From positions 62,001-126,000 of the forward strand of contig NZ_BNBT01000002.1 in the NCBI RefSeq assembly GCF_014656095.1: DNA of 64,000 nt. Reading direction: 5' to 3'. The stretch comes from Streptomyces longispororuber (GTDB lineage: Bacteria; Actinomycetota; Actinomycetes; Streptomycetales; Streptomycetaceae). Both the position numbers and the translations under genes were made by a program. Under the pieces are notes generated by a model. The model searched no databases. It was not told where the DNA came from and saw nothing but the letters and a program-made list of their open reading frames with translations. Positions 18,701 through 28,239 of the stretch are shown in pieces. Within the stretch, counting starts at the first letter, position 1. The number at the start of each line of letters is the position of its first letter.

Positions 18701-20234
18701 AGACCACGGCGGACTCGCGGTCCACGCAGGCGACGGCCACGTCACCGGCGAGCAGGCCGTCGAGGACGCCGGCGGCCGCGGCGTCGAGCTCGCGCACGCA
18801 GTCGTCGCCCGTGCCGTGCGGGGTCGCGGTGGAGCCGCCGGACGTGGCGTACGGCGTCCCCGCGCGGGCTGTGCCGCCCGCGGGCTCCGTGCCCGGTGCG
18901 GCACCGGAGGACGGTATGCGCGCCACCGTCACGACGACGCGGTCGTCGTCGCGCAGCGTGCGCACGATGTCCCCGAACGAGCGGCCCGGCGGGGCGACCT
19001 CGTCGGCGAGGGTGGCCGTGTCGCCGAGGGCGGGGTCGTCCGTCATGACCACGTACAGGCCGGCGTCGCGGGCCGCGTGCAGGACCCCTTCGACGCGTGC
19101 GTCGAGGCACTCCTCGCCGGGGCGGCGCAGGGCACCGGAGTGCAGCACGAGGGTGTCGGCCAGTTCGAGCTGGCGCATGCGTTCGCTGTCGCGGACGAGG
19201 ATGCCGGCGCGGGCCAGGAGGGTGCCGAGCGCGGCGTTGAAGGCGGCGGGCCCGTACCGGGCGGCCTTCGGGGACCCGGCGAGCACGGCCTCCGCGGCCT
19301 CTTCGGCGTTGTGCCGCAGCAGCAGCGTCGCGGCGGCGCCCGCCAGGCTGCCCGCGGCGGACGTGGCGGCGTACTCCTGGGCGGGGGTGACGCGCCGCTC
19401 GGGCCGGGAGGCGGGCACACAGGTGACGCTGTCGCGCCCGGTCGCGCAGAAGTCGTCGTGCAGCGACTCGAACAGGGCGGCCCGCGCCACGGCCTCCGTG
19501 AGCTGCCCGGCGCGCAGGACGCCGTCGAGCACCAGGGCGACGGGGGACTGTCCGGCGCCGTGGGCGGCGGCGTTCGCCGCGGCCAGCGCCAGATCGGTGC
19601 CGGTGGGGCCGAGCCGCTCGCGCAGCACCTCCCGCAGCCGGGGGTTCTCGCGCAGCAGCGTCACGGCGGCCGTGACGACGCGGGGCGACCTGGGCAGCCG
19701 CAGCATCCAGCCGGTGAGCGCGCCCGCGGTGCCGGCCACGTCGAAGGCGAGCGCGGCGGCGGCGTCGCGCACGCCGCGCGGGTCGCCGGGGTGGGCGAAC
19801 TCCTCCACGGAGTCGTCGACCGCCGGCTCCAGGCCGAAGCGGGCCGCGAGGCCCGCCGCCTTCCGCTCGACGCCGTCGGTGACCTCGTCCTCGGCGACCG
19901 TCACCACGAGGCGGGACAGGCCGCCGTCCCAGTAGGCGGTGATCACCTCGGGGTGCTGCTCCAGGGCGGCGGCCACCTTGCGGGCGAGCGCGGCGGTGCC
20001 GCCCTCCGGTGCCGGCCGGTCGGCGGCGGGGCGCAGCGGCAGGTGGACGCGCCGCTCGGCCCGCCACTCGGCGCCGCCGCGGACGGCGTTGCGGGCGACG
20101 TGGCCCACGCGCCGGGCGGAGCCCCACACGGAGTCGGCGCCGTGGACGGTGCCCCTGGCGGCCCTGGCCGCCGCACCGGCGGCGGCGCCCACCGCAGCGG
20201 GCGCCGCCTCAAGGGGTGTCAGCAGATTCAGCAC
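15786..20234 (-). CDS. Very long cation-translocating P-type ATPase (CtpH/CtpI-like)
   Basis: This 1482-residue membrane pump carries all core P-type ATPase motifs: TGES in the actuator domain (about residue 780), DKTGTLTEN with phosphorylated Asp939, and GDGANDAAAIRAADVG in the hinge. About 700 residues precede the actuator region. They contain Ala-rich segments and a stretch around residue 75-110 (AALARKVAAALEQHPEVITAYW) that looks like a degenerate metal-binding (HMA-like) repeat lacking cysteines. The length matches mycobacterial CtpH/CtpI (about 1540-1630), whose ions are not firmly known. The GTG start overlaps the stop of the preceding gene by 1 nt (TAGTG), so translation is coupled. 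The ion cannot be assigned. Confidence 0.88.
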   Translation of the reverse strand: MLNLLTPLEAAPAAVGAAAGAAARAARGTVHGADSVWGSARRVGHVARNAVRGGAEWRAERRVHLPLRPAADRPAPEGGTAALARKVAAALEQHPEVITAYWDGGLSRLVVTVAEDEVTDGVERKAAGLAARFGLEPAVDDSVEEFAHPGDPRGVRDAAAALAFDVAGTAGALTGWMLRLPRSPRVVTAAVTLLRENPRLREVLRERLGPTGTDLALAAANAAAHGAGQSPVALVLDGVLRAGQLTEAVARAALFESLHDDFCATGRDSVTCVPASRPERRVTPAQEYAATSAAGSLAGAAATLLLRHNAEEAAEAVLAGSPKAARYGPAAFNAALGTLLARAGILVRDSERMRQLELADTLVLHSGALRRPGEECLDARVEGVLHAARDAGLYVVMTDDPALGDTATLADEVAPPGRSFGDIVRTLRDDDRVVVTVARIPSSGAAPGTEPAGGTARAGTPYATSGGSTATPHGTGDDCVRELDAAAAGVLDGLLAGDVAVACVDRESAVVWGADLLVRNGLADVWRVLTAIPAARQAGRRSQALARAGAALSGLLVASGGGAQVSWRRLPGSRHAPVNIAATAALLFGWRAALTAALACPPRPRPRVAWHELDSAEVRERLRRAGAQEEGGHAARAATRERERARAVARTPALAPVRWTVQAADAIRRELDDPLTPVLATGAAASALLGSVVDALLVLGAMDLNATAGGLQRLRAERALAGLAAGQKAKAHKVKKGARPVTVDAARLKPGDEIRLAAGDVVPADARLVAADGLEVDESALTGESLPVAKDPAPTPDASLAQRCCMVFEGTTVVAGEATALVVGTGEQTEAGRAVSLAARTPPPAGVQARLQELTRKALPVTLAGGAAVTGLSLLRGSPVRQAVSGGVAVAVAAVPEGLPLVATVAQMAAARRLSRHGVLVRSPRTLEALGRVDTVCFDKTGTLTENRLRLVRLVMADGTALTPDAEGAADPLRLAARACPQPGNAHRGRPAHATDEAVLDVAPADDWTPVAELPFEASRGYAAAVGHAGDGEHLLVLKGAPEVVLPACRDVPDRVSETVRSLAGEGLRVLALARRPVGADAAGTVLDEAPDGLELVGLLALADAPRDTSAALLAGLRRAGVVPVMLTGDHPQTAHAIAVQLGWPESTQVVTGDELLAMDRAARTRALRDAGVIARVAPEQKLQVVESLQEAGRVVAMTGDGANDAAAIRAADVGVGIAARGSAAARNAADIVLTRSDLSVLVDAVAEARALWRSVADAVSILIGGNAGEVGFSVLGTLLSGSSPLSTRQLLLVNLLTDMFPAMAVAVTPSDDPATGEHVDTAPMDTGLLGAPLLRNIRRRGVTTCLGAVTAYLFGRFTPGTERRSSTMALCGVVGAQLVQTLMGRRHSPLVWATALGSAAVLAALVQTPGVSHFFGCTPLGPLAWAGVALSITLSALAPRLERLKPVRQAYDAATRAALRLDRAVRKGQDWVHSGVASPAA

Positions 20235-21043
20235 TACGCACCACCCATGTCACCGGTCCTCGTCCGCCCGGTGCCGCGTGGTCGCCCTCCGCCTCGGGCC
20301 GGTGCGGCCGTGCGGCGGCGCCGGGTGGTCGCGGTGCCCTGGCGGCAGGCGGTGGTGGTCACCCGGCGCGTCGCGGTACGGGCGGCGGCACGCGTCCTGG
20401 CCTCAGCGGTGCCGACGCTCGCGGACGCCGCCGTCGCGGAGGCGCCGCCCGCGTCGGCGGCATCGGCCCTGTCCGGGGCGGTACGCGTCCGCGCGGCCGC
20501 CACCGTGTCGGAAGCGGTACCGGTCCCCGCCCTGACCGCGGTGCCGGATGCCGTGCGTCCGGCCGGGGCGGCGGACGTGCGCGGGCCCGCCGAGCCGAGC
20601 CGCTCGCGCGCCTGCGCCGTCGCCCCGCCCGGGTGCTGCCGCGTGTCCGACCGGTCGTCGTCCGCGGCGTCCGTGTGCGGCTGCGTCAGCCACGCGACCG
20701 CCGCGCCCGTCACCGCGAGCGGCCACTCGACGAGTCCGGCCACGCCGAGCAGTCCGGCCCCGGTGTAGACGGCGTACCGCCTGCCGCGCGGGGACACCAC
20801 GCCGATCCGGTCCAGCGCCTCGTCGGTGACCCGTGTCACCGCGCCCATGCCGGGGACCCGCTTGAGCTGCGTGGCCGCCGCCCGCACCGGCCACGGCAGG
20901 CCCGGCGCACCTCCACCGGAATCCGGTACACGTCCACCGGCGCCCGGGGCGCGCCCACCGGAGTCCGGCGCGCGTCCGCCGGTGTCCGGTGCGCGTCCGC
21001 CGACGTTCTTCGTACGTTCACCAGCCGACCGGTCCTGGTTCAT
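20234..21043 (-). CDS. Membrane-associated partner protein of the P-type ATPase, repeat-bearing
   Basis: This 269-residue protein starts at an ATG with a very good GGAGG 6 nt upstream. After MNQDRSAGERTKN it has five copies of a heptapeptide, GGRAPDS with variants, coded by 21-bp repeats at about 20905-21005. A central helix pair follows (YAVYTGAGLLGVAGLVEW, PLAVTGAAVAWLTQP), probably one or two membrane passes. The C-terminal half is long, Ala/Thr/Arg-rich and disordered. It is translationally coupled to the ATPase gene, so it probably works with the pump. I do not recognise the family. The AT-richer stretch at about 21120-21150 may hold the promoter. Confidence 0.65.
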   Translation of the reverse strand: MNQDRSAGERTKNVGGRAPDTGGRAPDSGGRAPGAGGRVPDSGGGAPGLPWPVRAAATQLKRVPGMGAVTRVTDEALDRIGVVSPRGRRYAVYTGAGLLGVAGLVEWPLAVTGAAVAWLTQPHTDAADDDRSDTRQHPGGATAQARERLGSAGPRTSAAPAGRTASGTAVRAGTGTASDTVAAARTRTAPDRADAADAGGASATAASASVGTAEARTRAAARTATRRVTTTACRQGTATTRRRRTAAPARGGGRPRGTGRTRTGDMGGA

Positions 21044-21195
21044 GTCGACCTCCACCCAGTAGTCACTGTCGGCCGGGTTCCCCGTTATCCGCCGGGATCC
21101 CCCCGGTGTCTGATGTGCGTACATTTTACGCTTTTCACACCTTTCGCGCGTTTGGCGAGCCGTGCCGCGGGAAGCGCGCGGCGGCGCGGGCCCGC

Positions 21196-21576
21196 TCAGG
21201 CCTTGCCGTCGCCGTCACCCTCGCCGCGGTCGCCGTCGCCGTCCTGGGCGCCCGAGACGGGGCCCTCGCCGCCGATGGTGTCGGCGTACTCCAGCGGGTC
21301 GAGGGTGCCCTCGGCGTCGGGGCCGATGCCCGCGCTGCCACCGGGCTGGCCGCCGCCCGTGGTGCCGTACCCCCCGGGGACGCCGGGCACGCTGTCCGCG
21401 TCCGCCTGTTCGCGCGAGATCTTCCGGGTGGCGCGGACGCCGGTACGACGCTCCGGGGCGGGGTAGTCGAACGGCTGGGAGTGCGCGCGCTCCTCCTCCT
21501 CGCGGGCCTGGCGGGACGCCGCCGCCGCGTCCTTCTGCCGCTGCTCACCACTCGTGTTTTCATCGTGTTTTGTCAT
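21196..21576 (-). CDS. Small acidic hydrophilic protein, function unknown
   Basis: This 126-residue soluble protein, MTKHDENTSGEQRQKDAAAA..., is charged throughout. Its Gly/Asp-rich C-terminus (GAQDGDGDRGEGDGDGKA) looks disordered. No motif is recognised. It is divergent from the ClpC-like gene. The sequence just before its ATG contains GGGTAC, with GCAT 16 nt further upstream, which fits the Streptomyces sigma-B consensus GNNT-N14-16-GGGTAC. If real, the message would be almost leaderless and the protein stress-induced. Confidence 0.6.
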   Translation of the reverse strand: MTKHDENTSGEQRQKDAAAASRQAREEEERAHSQPFDYPAPERRTGVRATRKISREQADADSVPGVPGGYGTTGGGQPGGSAGIGPDAEGTLDPLEYADTIGGEGPVSGAQDGDGDRGEGDGDGKA

Positions 21577-21593
21577 GGTATGTCCGGTACCCG

Positions 21594-21619
21594 TTCCGGC
21601 GTCCGGGCATGCGGCTCCG
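21594..21619 (-). promoter_or_regulatory. Possible sigma-B type promoter
   Basis: On the minus strand the pattern GCAT-N16-GGGTAC ends a few bases before the ATG at 21576. It matches the published Streptomyces sigma-B/stress sigma form GNNT-N14-16-GGGTAC/T. The motif is short, and chance matches in GC-rich DNA are common. Confidence 0.35.
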
Positions 21620-21770
21620 CCGCCATCGGGCCTCTTCGCCGGGGGGTGGGCCGACCTGCCCGGCGCGTATGAACCCCGGTGCACAGGGCACGTGTATCGG
21701 GGCATCAGAAGCCACAGACGCCTACTGGAACAGCGCGTCCACCAGACCCAGGACGCCGGAACGGACGCCC

Positions 21771-24317
<2,547 letters not shown>

Positions 24318-24351
24318 GCCGCGGGCGCACCGGGACGCCACGACGCCCGGG

Positions 24352-24403
24352 ACGACGCCCGAGCCCTCGGACCGATTCTCCGGTCCGAGGGCTCGGGCGT
24401 CGT
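24352..24403. terminator. Bidirectional terminator between clpC-like and pfpI-like genes
   Basis: A perfect 23-bp stem (24352-24374 with 24381-24403) has a 6-nt loop ATTCTC. It lies between two convergent genes, 34 nt after the ClpC stop and 52 nt after the PfpI stop. It is the longest perfect hairpin I found in the window. Confidence 0.9.
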
Positions 24404-24455
24404 GCGGTGTGTGCGGTCTCGGGCGTTCCGCGGTGCGCGTGCGGCGCGAGTGTGG

Positions 24456-25022
24456 TCAGCCGGACGCTTCGAGCGCGGTGCCGATCTCGCGGAGGAAGTC
24501 GTCGAGGTCGTCGGGGGTGCGCGAGGTGATCAGCTCCCAGCCGTTCGCCGTGCAGCGCATGACGGGCTTGTCGACCCAGGTGCCGCCGGCGTTGCGGATG
24601 TCGGTGGCGACCGAGGCGTACGACGTGAGGGTCTTGCCCTCCAGCACCCCGGCCTCCACCAGCAGCCAGGGGCCGTGGCAGATGGCCGCCACCTTGCGCC
24701 CCGACTCGGCGAAGGCGCGGGCCGTGGCGACGGCGCCCTCGTCGAGCCGCAGCGTGTCGGCGTTGACCGTGCCGCCGGGCACGAGGAGCAGGTCGTACGA
24801 GGACGCGTCCGCCCGGTCCAGGGTGAGGTCCGGGTCGACGCTCTTGCCGGGGTCCTTGTCCCCGACGAGGGTGCGGATCTCGCCGTCCGAGACGGCCGCC
24901 ACGTCGACGTGGGCGCCCTGGTCCCGCAGCCGCTGGACCGGCACCACCAGCTCGTCCTGCTCGACTCCGTAGGTGGTCACGACCGCCAGGACGCGGCGTC
25001 CGTTCAGGGAGGTGTGTGCCAT
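24456..25022 (-). CDS. DJ-1/PfpI family protein
   Basis: This 188-residue cytoplasmic protein has the DJ-1/PfpI flavodoxin-like fold. The nucleophile elbow is AICHGPWLLVEAG with Cys115, and the acidic partner is in VEQDELVVP. VLAVVTTYGVEQDE at the N-terminus and SYDLLLVPGGTVNADTLR are family hallmarks. Members act as glyoxalase III/deglycase-like enzymes, amidases or oxidative stress proteins. The exact reaction cannot be decided. The ATG follows AAAGGC on the minus strand; an upstream in-frame ATG would add an unlikely His/Lys-rich leader. It lies between the ClpC-like gene and a stress membrane protein gene, which suggests a stress neighbourhood. Confidence 0.85.
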   Translation of the reverse strand: MAHTSLNGRRVLAVVTTYGVEQDELVVPVQRLRDQGAHVDVAAVSDGEIRTLVGDKDPGKSVDPDLTLDRADASSYDLLLVPGGTVNADTLRLDEGAVATARAFAESGRKVAAICHGPWLLVEAGVLEGKTLTSYASVATDIRNAGGTWVDKPVMRCTANGWELITSRTPDDLDDFLREIGTALEASG

Positions 25023-25133
25023 GGTGCTGCCTTTCTGTGGTGGTGCGTCGTGCGTCTTTCCGTGGTGCCGTGTCACCGGGTGCCGGGCCGGGGGCGCGTG
25101 GCCGGGGGCGCGTCGGCGGTGGGCCCGCGGTGT

Positions 25134-25400
25134 TCAGTGGGCGGCGCGGCCGGACAGCGTCCGGTACGCGAGGACGATCAGGACCGATCCGGCGACGGCG
25201 GCGACCCAGGTCGACAGGTGGAGGAGGCCGTTCATCGACCGCACTCCCAGGACCAGCGAGCCGAGCAGGCCGCCGAGCATTCCGCCCGCCATGCCGATCA
25301 GCGTCGTGACGACGGCCCCGCCCGGGCCCTTCCCCGGAGTGAGGGCCTTCGCGACGGCTCCCGCGACCAGGCCGACCACGACCCACGTGACGATGCCCAC
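25134..25400 (-). CDS. GlsB/YeaQ/YmgE family stress-associated membrane protein
   Basis: This 88-residue protein has three transmembrane helices and Gly-rich loops: IVTWVVVGLVAGAVAKALTP, then GGAVVTTLIGMAGGMLGGLLG, then a C-terminal helix AVAGSVLIVLAYRTLSG. The GxGxGG-like segment PGKGPGG between helices 1 and 2 is typical of this family, whose members are called transglycosylase-associated or GlsB proteins. The molecular role is not established. The GTG start has GGAGG upstream; a longer in-frame start would add a charged, repeat-derived extension. A 10-bp tandem repeat lies just upstream. Confidence 0.85.
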   Translation of the reverse strand: MGIVTWVVVGLVAGAVAKALTPGKGPGGAVVTTLIGMAGGMLGGLLGSLVLGVRSMNGLLHLSTWVAAVAGSVLIVLAYRTLSGRAAH

Positions 25401-25417
25401 GCTCGTGCCTCCGTTCG

Positions 25418-25457
25418 CTTCCGGTCCCTTCCGGTCCCTCCAGGTCCCTTCAGGCGT
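25418..25457 (-). repeat. 10-bp tandem repeat upstream of the GlsB-like gene
   Basis: CTTCCGGTCC occurs twice in tandem at 25418-25437, followed by the variants CTCCAGGTCC and CTTCAGGCGT to 25457. It lies immediately upstream of the Shine-Dalgarno of the gene starting at 25400. The period is close to one helical turn. The rest of 25458-25765 shows nothing I can assign apart from a weak 7-bp hairpin at about 25528-25550. Confidence 0.7.
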
Positions 25458-25765
25458 CTGCCCGCTCCGGCGGTGCCCGCGCGGTGCGGCGCTGCCGGAG
25501 GGCCCCGGTGACCGGGACAGTGTCCGGGTGCCCCGAGGACCCTGGGGCACACAGGGATCTCCGTCCCCTCAAGCAAGGCACAAAGTCCCCTGCCGCGCAG
25601 CCGGTGGCGAGGGCGACGGCAACGGGCGGGCCCGTACCGCCGCCCGAGGGCGCCCCGGGCCCCCGCGGGCGGCCGGGGCGGGCCGTGCGCGGATGTCAGT
25701 GGCGGGCCGTACATTCGGGCGATCCGGCACCGCACCACGGCCCCGCAGCGAACAGGACCCCGCAC

Positions 25766-26410
25766 ATGGATCTGCCGACCGCCGCCGCGCACGGCGTCGC
25801 CCTCGCCGAACGCGTCATTGCCTCCGTCGAGGCGGACCCCTCCCGGCTGGACCTCGGCCCCTCCCCCTGGGCCGGACCGCGGGTGTCCGCGGCTCCGGCG
25901 CCGCTGCCCGCCGACGCGCCGGCCGCCGCCGTCTTCCCCAGCGGCCGTCCGCTGCCGCCGAGTCTGCGTCGCTGGCTGGCGTTCGACAGCGGTCTGCTGC
26001 GCCGCTCCGGCTGGTTCGGCCCCGGGCACCGCTTCACGCCGCGCACCCTCGGCCGCCTGGCGCGCGACGAGTTCGGCGACGGCTGGGGCGCGTGCTTCGA
26101 GCCGCTGTCGGCACGTTTCGACGAGTGCTTCCTGCTGCCCGGCGGTTCCGACTCCCGCCGGGTCCTCGCCACGAACTCCGTCGACGCGTACGGCGAGTAC
26201 CCGGTGTTCGCGCTCGACGTGGACGACCTGCCGTGCGTGGAGCTGATGTACCCGGGCCTGGACGTGTACCTCGCCGACACCGCGGGGATCGTCACCCGCG
26301 GGGGTCCCGGCTACTCCGCGCTCGCCGACGACCCGGCGTACGGGCCGCGGATGCTGACGCACGCGCGCCAGGTGTTCGCGGGCGCGTTCGGCGAGGAGTG
26401 CCTGGGGTGA
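25766..26410 (+). CDS. Hypothetical soluble protein (possible SUKH/SMI1-like)
   Basis: This 214-residue protein has no signal peptide or membrane segment. The centre reads DECFLLPGGSDSRRVLATNS then DAYGEYPVFALDVDDLPCVEL and YPGLDVYLAD. The spacing of YGEYPVFALD and YPGLDVYLAD vaguely resembles SUKH (SMI1/KNR4) immunity-type proteins, but this is only a resemblance. The ATG follows AACAGGACCC. Its last 119 nt overlap, on the opposite strand, the end of the DMT exporter gene. Confidence 0.6.
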   Translation: MDLPTAAAHGVALAERVIASVEADPSRLDLGPSPWAGPRVSAAPAPLPADAPAAAVFPSGRPLPPSLRRWLAFDSGLLRRSGWFGPGHRFTPRTLGRLARDEFGDGWGACFEPLSARFDECFLLPGGSDSRRVLATNSVDAYGEYPVFALDVDDLPCVELMYPGLDVYLADTAGIVTRGGPGYSALADDPAYGPRMLTHARQVFAGAFGEECLG

Positions 26411-27302
26411 CGGCCGGCCGGTCCGGGGCGGGCTCGTGGGGCTCGTCGCGGCGGCCGCCGCGCGCGGGCCGGCCGAGGAGGACTCCCGTCAGGACCAGGG
26501 CCATGCCGCACAGTTGCCGCACCGAGAGGGTCTCCGCGGCCGCCACCGTGCCGAGCAGCACGCCGGTGCAGGGGTTGAGCAGGCCGACCAGGCCGACGGT
26601 CCCGGCCGGCAGGTGGCGCAGGCCCGCGAACCACGCCGCGAAGGCCAGCGCGGTGGCCACCAGGGCGACGTAGCCGAAGGCCAGGACCGCCGGGCCGGAG
26701 AGCGCGGGCGGCGCCCCTTCGGCCACCGCGGCGGCCGGGAGCAGCAGCAGGCCCCCGGCGGTGAGCTGCCAGGCGGTCGAGGCGAGCACGTCGGCCCCGG
26801 CGCTCCACCGCTTGGCCAGGACGTAGCCGAAGGACGACACCAGCATGGCGGCCACCGAGGCGAGCACACCGCGGACGCTCGTCCCCTCGGCCCCGGTGAG
26901 CAGCATGAGGCACACCCCGGCGAGGCCGAGCACCGCCCCGGCCAGGTGGGCGGCGCCGGGGCGCTCCGCCAGCAGGCACCAGGCGACGAGCATCATCGCC
27001 AGCGGGGCGAGCGCCATGACGGTGGCGGCGACGCTCGTCGGCAGCAGGTGCGAGGCGACGTAGACGAGGAAGAAGAACACGCTCACGTTGAGCAGGCCGA
27101 GCACCGCCGACCGCCACCACCAGACGCCGCGTGGGCGCTGCCGGCGTACGGCCAGCAGGACGAGACCGGCGGGCAGCGCGCGCAGGGCGGCTCCGTACAG
27201 CGGGTGGTCGGCGGGGAGGAACGCGTGCGTGACGTAGTAGTTCGTCCCCCAGGCCACCGGCGCGATGGCCGTCAGCGCCACCCACCGGGCATTAGCTTCC
27301 AT
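26292..27302 (-). CDS. EamA/DMT family exporter
   Basis: This 336-residue protein has ten hydrophobic helices in two homologous EamA halves (APVAWGTNYYVTHAFLP at the start; VLASVAAMLVSSFGYVLAKR at the start of the second half). It is likely a metabolite or amino-acid exporter. The hydrophilic tail of about 50 residues (RDEPHEPAPDRPAVTPG...) is unusual and is encoded where the convergent gene's 3' end lies, so the original stop may have been lost. The ATG start lies inside a perfect palindrome shared with the divergent MarR gene, so expression is almost certainly controlled by that regulator. No Shine-Dalgarno is seen, and the message may be leaderless. Confidence 0.85.
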   Translation of the reverse strand: MEANARWVALTAIAPVAWGTNYYVTHAFLPADHPLYGAALRALPAGLVLLAVRRQRPRGVWWWRSAVLGLLNVSVFFFLVYVASHLLPTSVAATVMALAPLAMMLVAWCLLAERPGAAHLAGAVLGLAGVCLMLLTGAEGTSVRGVLASVAAMLVSSFGYVLAKRWSAGADVLASTAWQLTAGGLLLLPAAAVAEGAPPALSGPAVLAFGYVALVATALAFAAWFAGLRHLPAGTVGLVGLLNPCTGVLLGTVAAAETLSVRQLCGMALVLTGVLLGRPARGGRRDEPHEPAPDRPAVTPGTPRRTRPRTPGARASASAARTPGRRRARSSRDPRG

Positions 27303-27328
27303 GGAAGACAATATAACTTCCCGGGAAG
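27296..27328. promoter_or_regulatory. Twin MarR operators between DMT exporter and marR-like gene
   Basis: Two perfect 12-bp palindromes, CTTCCATGGAAG (27296-27307) and CTTCCCGGGAAG (27317-27328), share the half-site CTTCC and are 21 bp apart centre to centre, two helical turns on the same DNA face. The 9 bp between them are AT-rich (ACAATATAA), suitable for a promoter -10 region. TAG/CTA flanks the outside of the pair. This is a typical layout for a MarR protein repressing itself and a divergent exporter. Confidence 0.85.
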
Positions 27329-27333
27329 CTACT

Positions 27334-27864
27334 ATGGGGCGCATGGAAGAACAGCCGCTGGACCGGGTGGCGCGCATTCAGGCCGAGTGGCGCCGGGAAC
27401 GGCCGGACGTGGACGTCTCGCCGCAGGGCGTGATCGGCCGCCTGCACCGCCTGGCCGACCGGCTCACCGAGCACCTCTGCCTGGTCTACGACCGGTACGG
27501 CCTGTCCGAGGGGGAGTTCGACGTGCTGTGCGCCCTGCGCCGGGCCGGTGAGCCGTACGAACGGGCGCCGGGCGAGCTCGCCGCGCACACCATGGTCACC
27601 ACCGGCGCCATGACGAAGCGCGTCGACCGGCTGGAGCGGGCCGGGCTCGTCACGCGCCGCCGCTCCGCCGACGACCGGCGCGGCCGGATCGTCGCCCTGA
27701 CCACCCCCGGGCGCGAGCTGATCGACCAGGCCTTCGCCGACCACATGCGCAACGAGCGCCACCTCGTGGACCTCCTGTCCCCCACCGAGGCCCGGGCGCT
27801 CGAAACGCTCCTGACCGCCTGGCTCGACCGCGTGGAGGGGCCCGGTCCGCCCACCGACGCGTGA
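27334..27864 (+). CDS. MarR family transcriptional regulator
   Basis: This 176-residue winged-helix regulator has recognition segment PGELAAHTMVTTGAMTKRVDRLERAGLV followed by the wing TRRRSADDRRGRIVALTTPGREL. The D-x-R-G-R motif is the family signature. The N-terminus (RIQAEWRRERPDVDVSPQGVIGRLHRLADRL) matches the subgroup with a PD-V-DVSP element. The ATG at 27334 was chosen for a GGGAAG at suitable spacing; ATG 27343 is an alternative. It is divergent from the DMT exporter over two perfect operators and probably represses both genes until a ligand binds. Confidence 0.9.
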   Translation: MGRMEEQPLDRVARIQAEWRRERPDVDVSPQGVIGRLHRLADRLTEHLCLVYDRYGLSEGEFDVLCALRRAGEPYERAPGELAAHTMVTTGAMTKRVDRLERAGLVTRRRSADDRRGRIVALTTPGRELIDQAFADHMRNERHLVDLLSPTEARALETLLTAWLDRVEGPGPPTDA

Positions 27865-27929
27865 GGCGGCACGGGGGCGCCGGGCCGCCGCCTCCGGGGC
27901 GTACCCCCTGCGGGTGCACCGCGCCGCAC

Positions 27930-27973
27930 GGGTGGTTCGATTCCGCGCTGACGCGAGCCACCGCGAACCACCC
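27930..27973 (+). terminator. Inverted repeat after marR-like gene
   Basis: The arms GGGTGGTTCG (27930-27939) and CGAACCACCC (27964-27973) are a perfect 10-bp inverted repeat with a 24-nt loop, 66 nt after the MarR stop. It is probably a terminator, though an operator for the downstream ABC gene is possible. Confidence 0.4.
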
Positions 27974-28083
27974 GCCACCCCGTCGAACACGGTGGCGACA
28001 GTTCGGCCACTTCTCGCCGTTACGGACGGCTGATCAGGTGCGTTCTCCGGGCACGTGCCTTCCCGTCCGGACGAGGAGACGCC

Positions 28084-28239
28084 ATGCGCACCCTTCCCGC
28101 ACCTGCCGCCGGTCCTCGCGTGTTCGACTGCCTCCCCCCGCCTTCACGGCCGCCCGGGACGCGGGTTGACGCCGTCCGCCGACGAGCGGCGGCGCGTGCA
28201 CGCGCCGCGGCCGCCTGGGAGGGGGGTGGTCGGGCGTGA
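28084..28239 (+). CDS. Candidate 51-residue peptide translationally coupled to ABC exporter
   Basis: A short frame starts at an ATG with GAGGAG 5 nt upstream and ends at a TGA that overlaps the GTG start of the ABC transporter (GTGA). The peptide begins MRTLPAPAAGPRVFDC. It has one Cys, is Pro-rich in the middle and Arg/Ala-rich towards the end (RRRAAARARAAAAWEG). G/C at third codon positions is about 73%, lower than in neighbouring genes, so it may be a leader ORF serving coupling rather than a functional peptide. A processed peptide substrate of the exporter is a second possibility. Confidence 0.4.
   Translation: MRTLPAPAAGPRVFDCLPPPSRPPGTRVDAVRRRAAARARAAAAWEGGGRA

Noticed and set aside
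15589..19935. A 1,448-codon open frame on the plus strand opposite the P-type ATPase
   Set aside because: It is the codon-bias shadow of the real gene. It is Ser/Arg/Ala-rich with no recognisable domain and no ribosome site, whereas the minus frame has every P-type ATPase motif.
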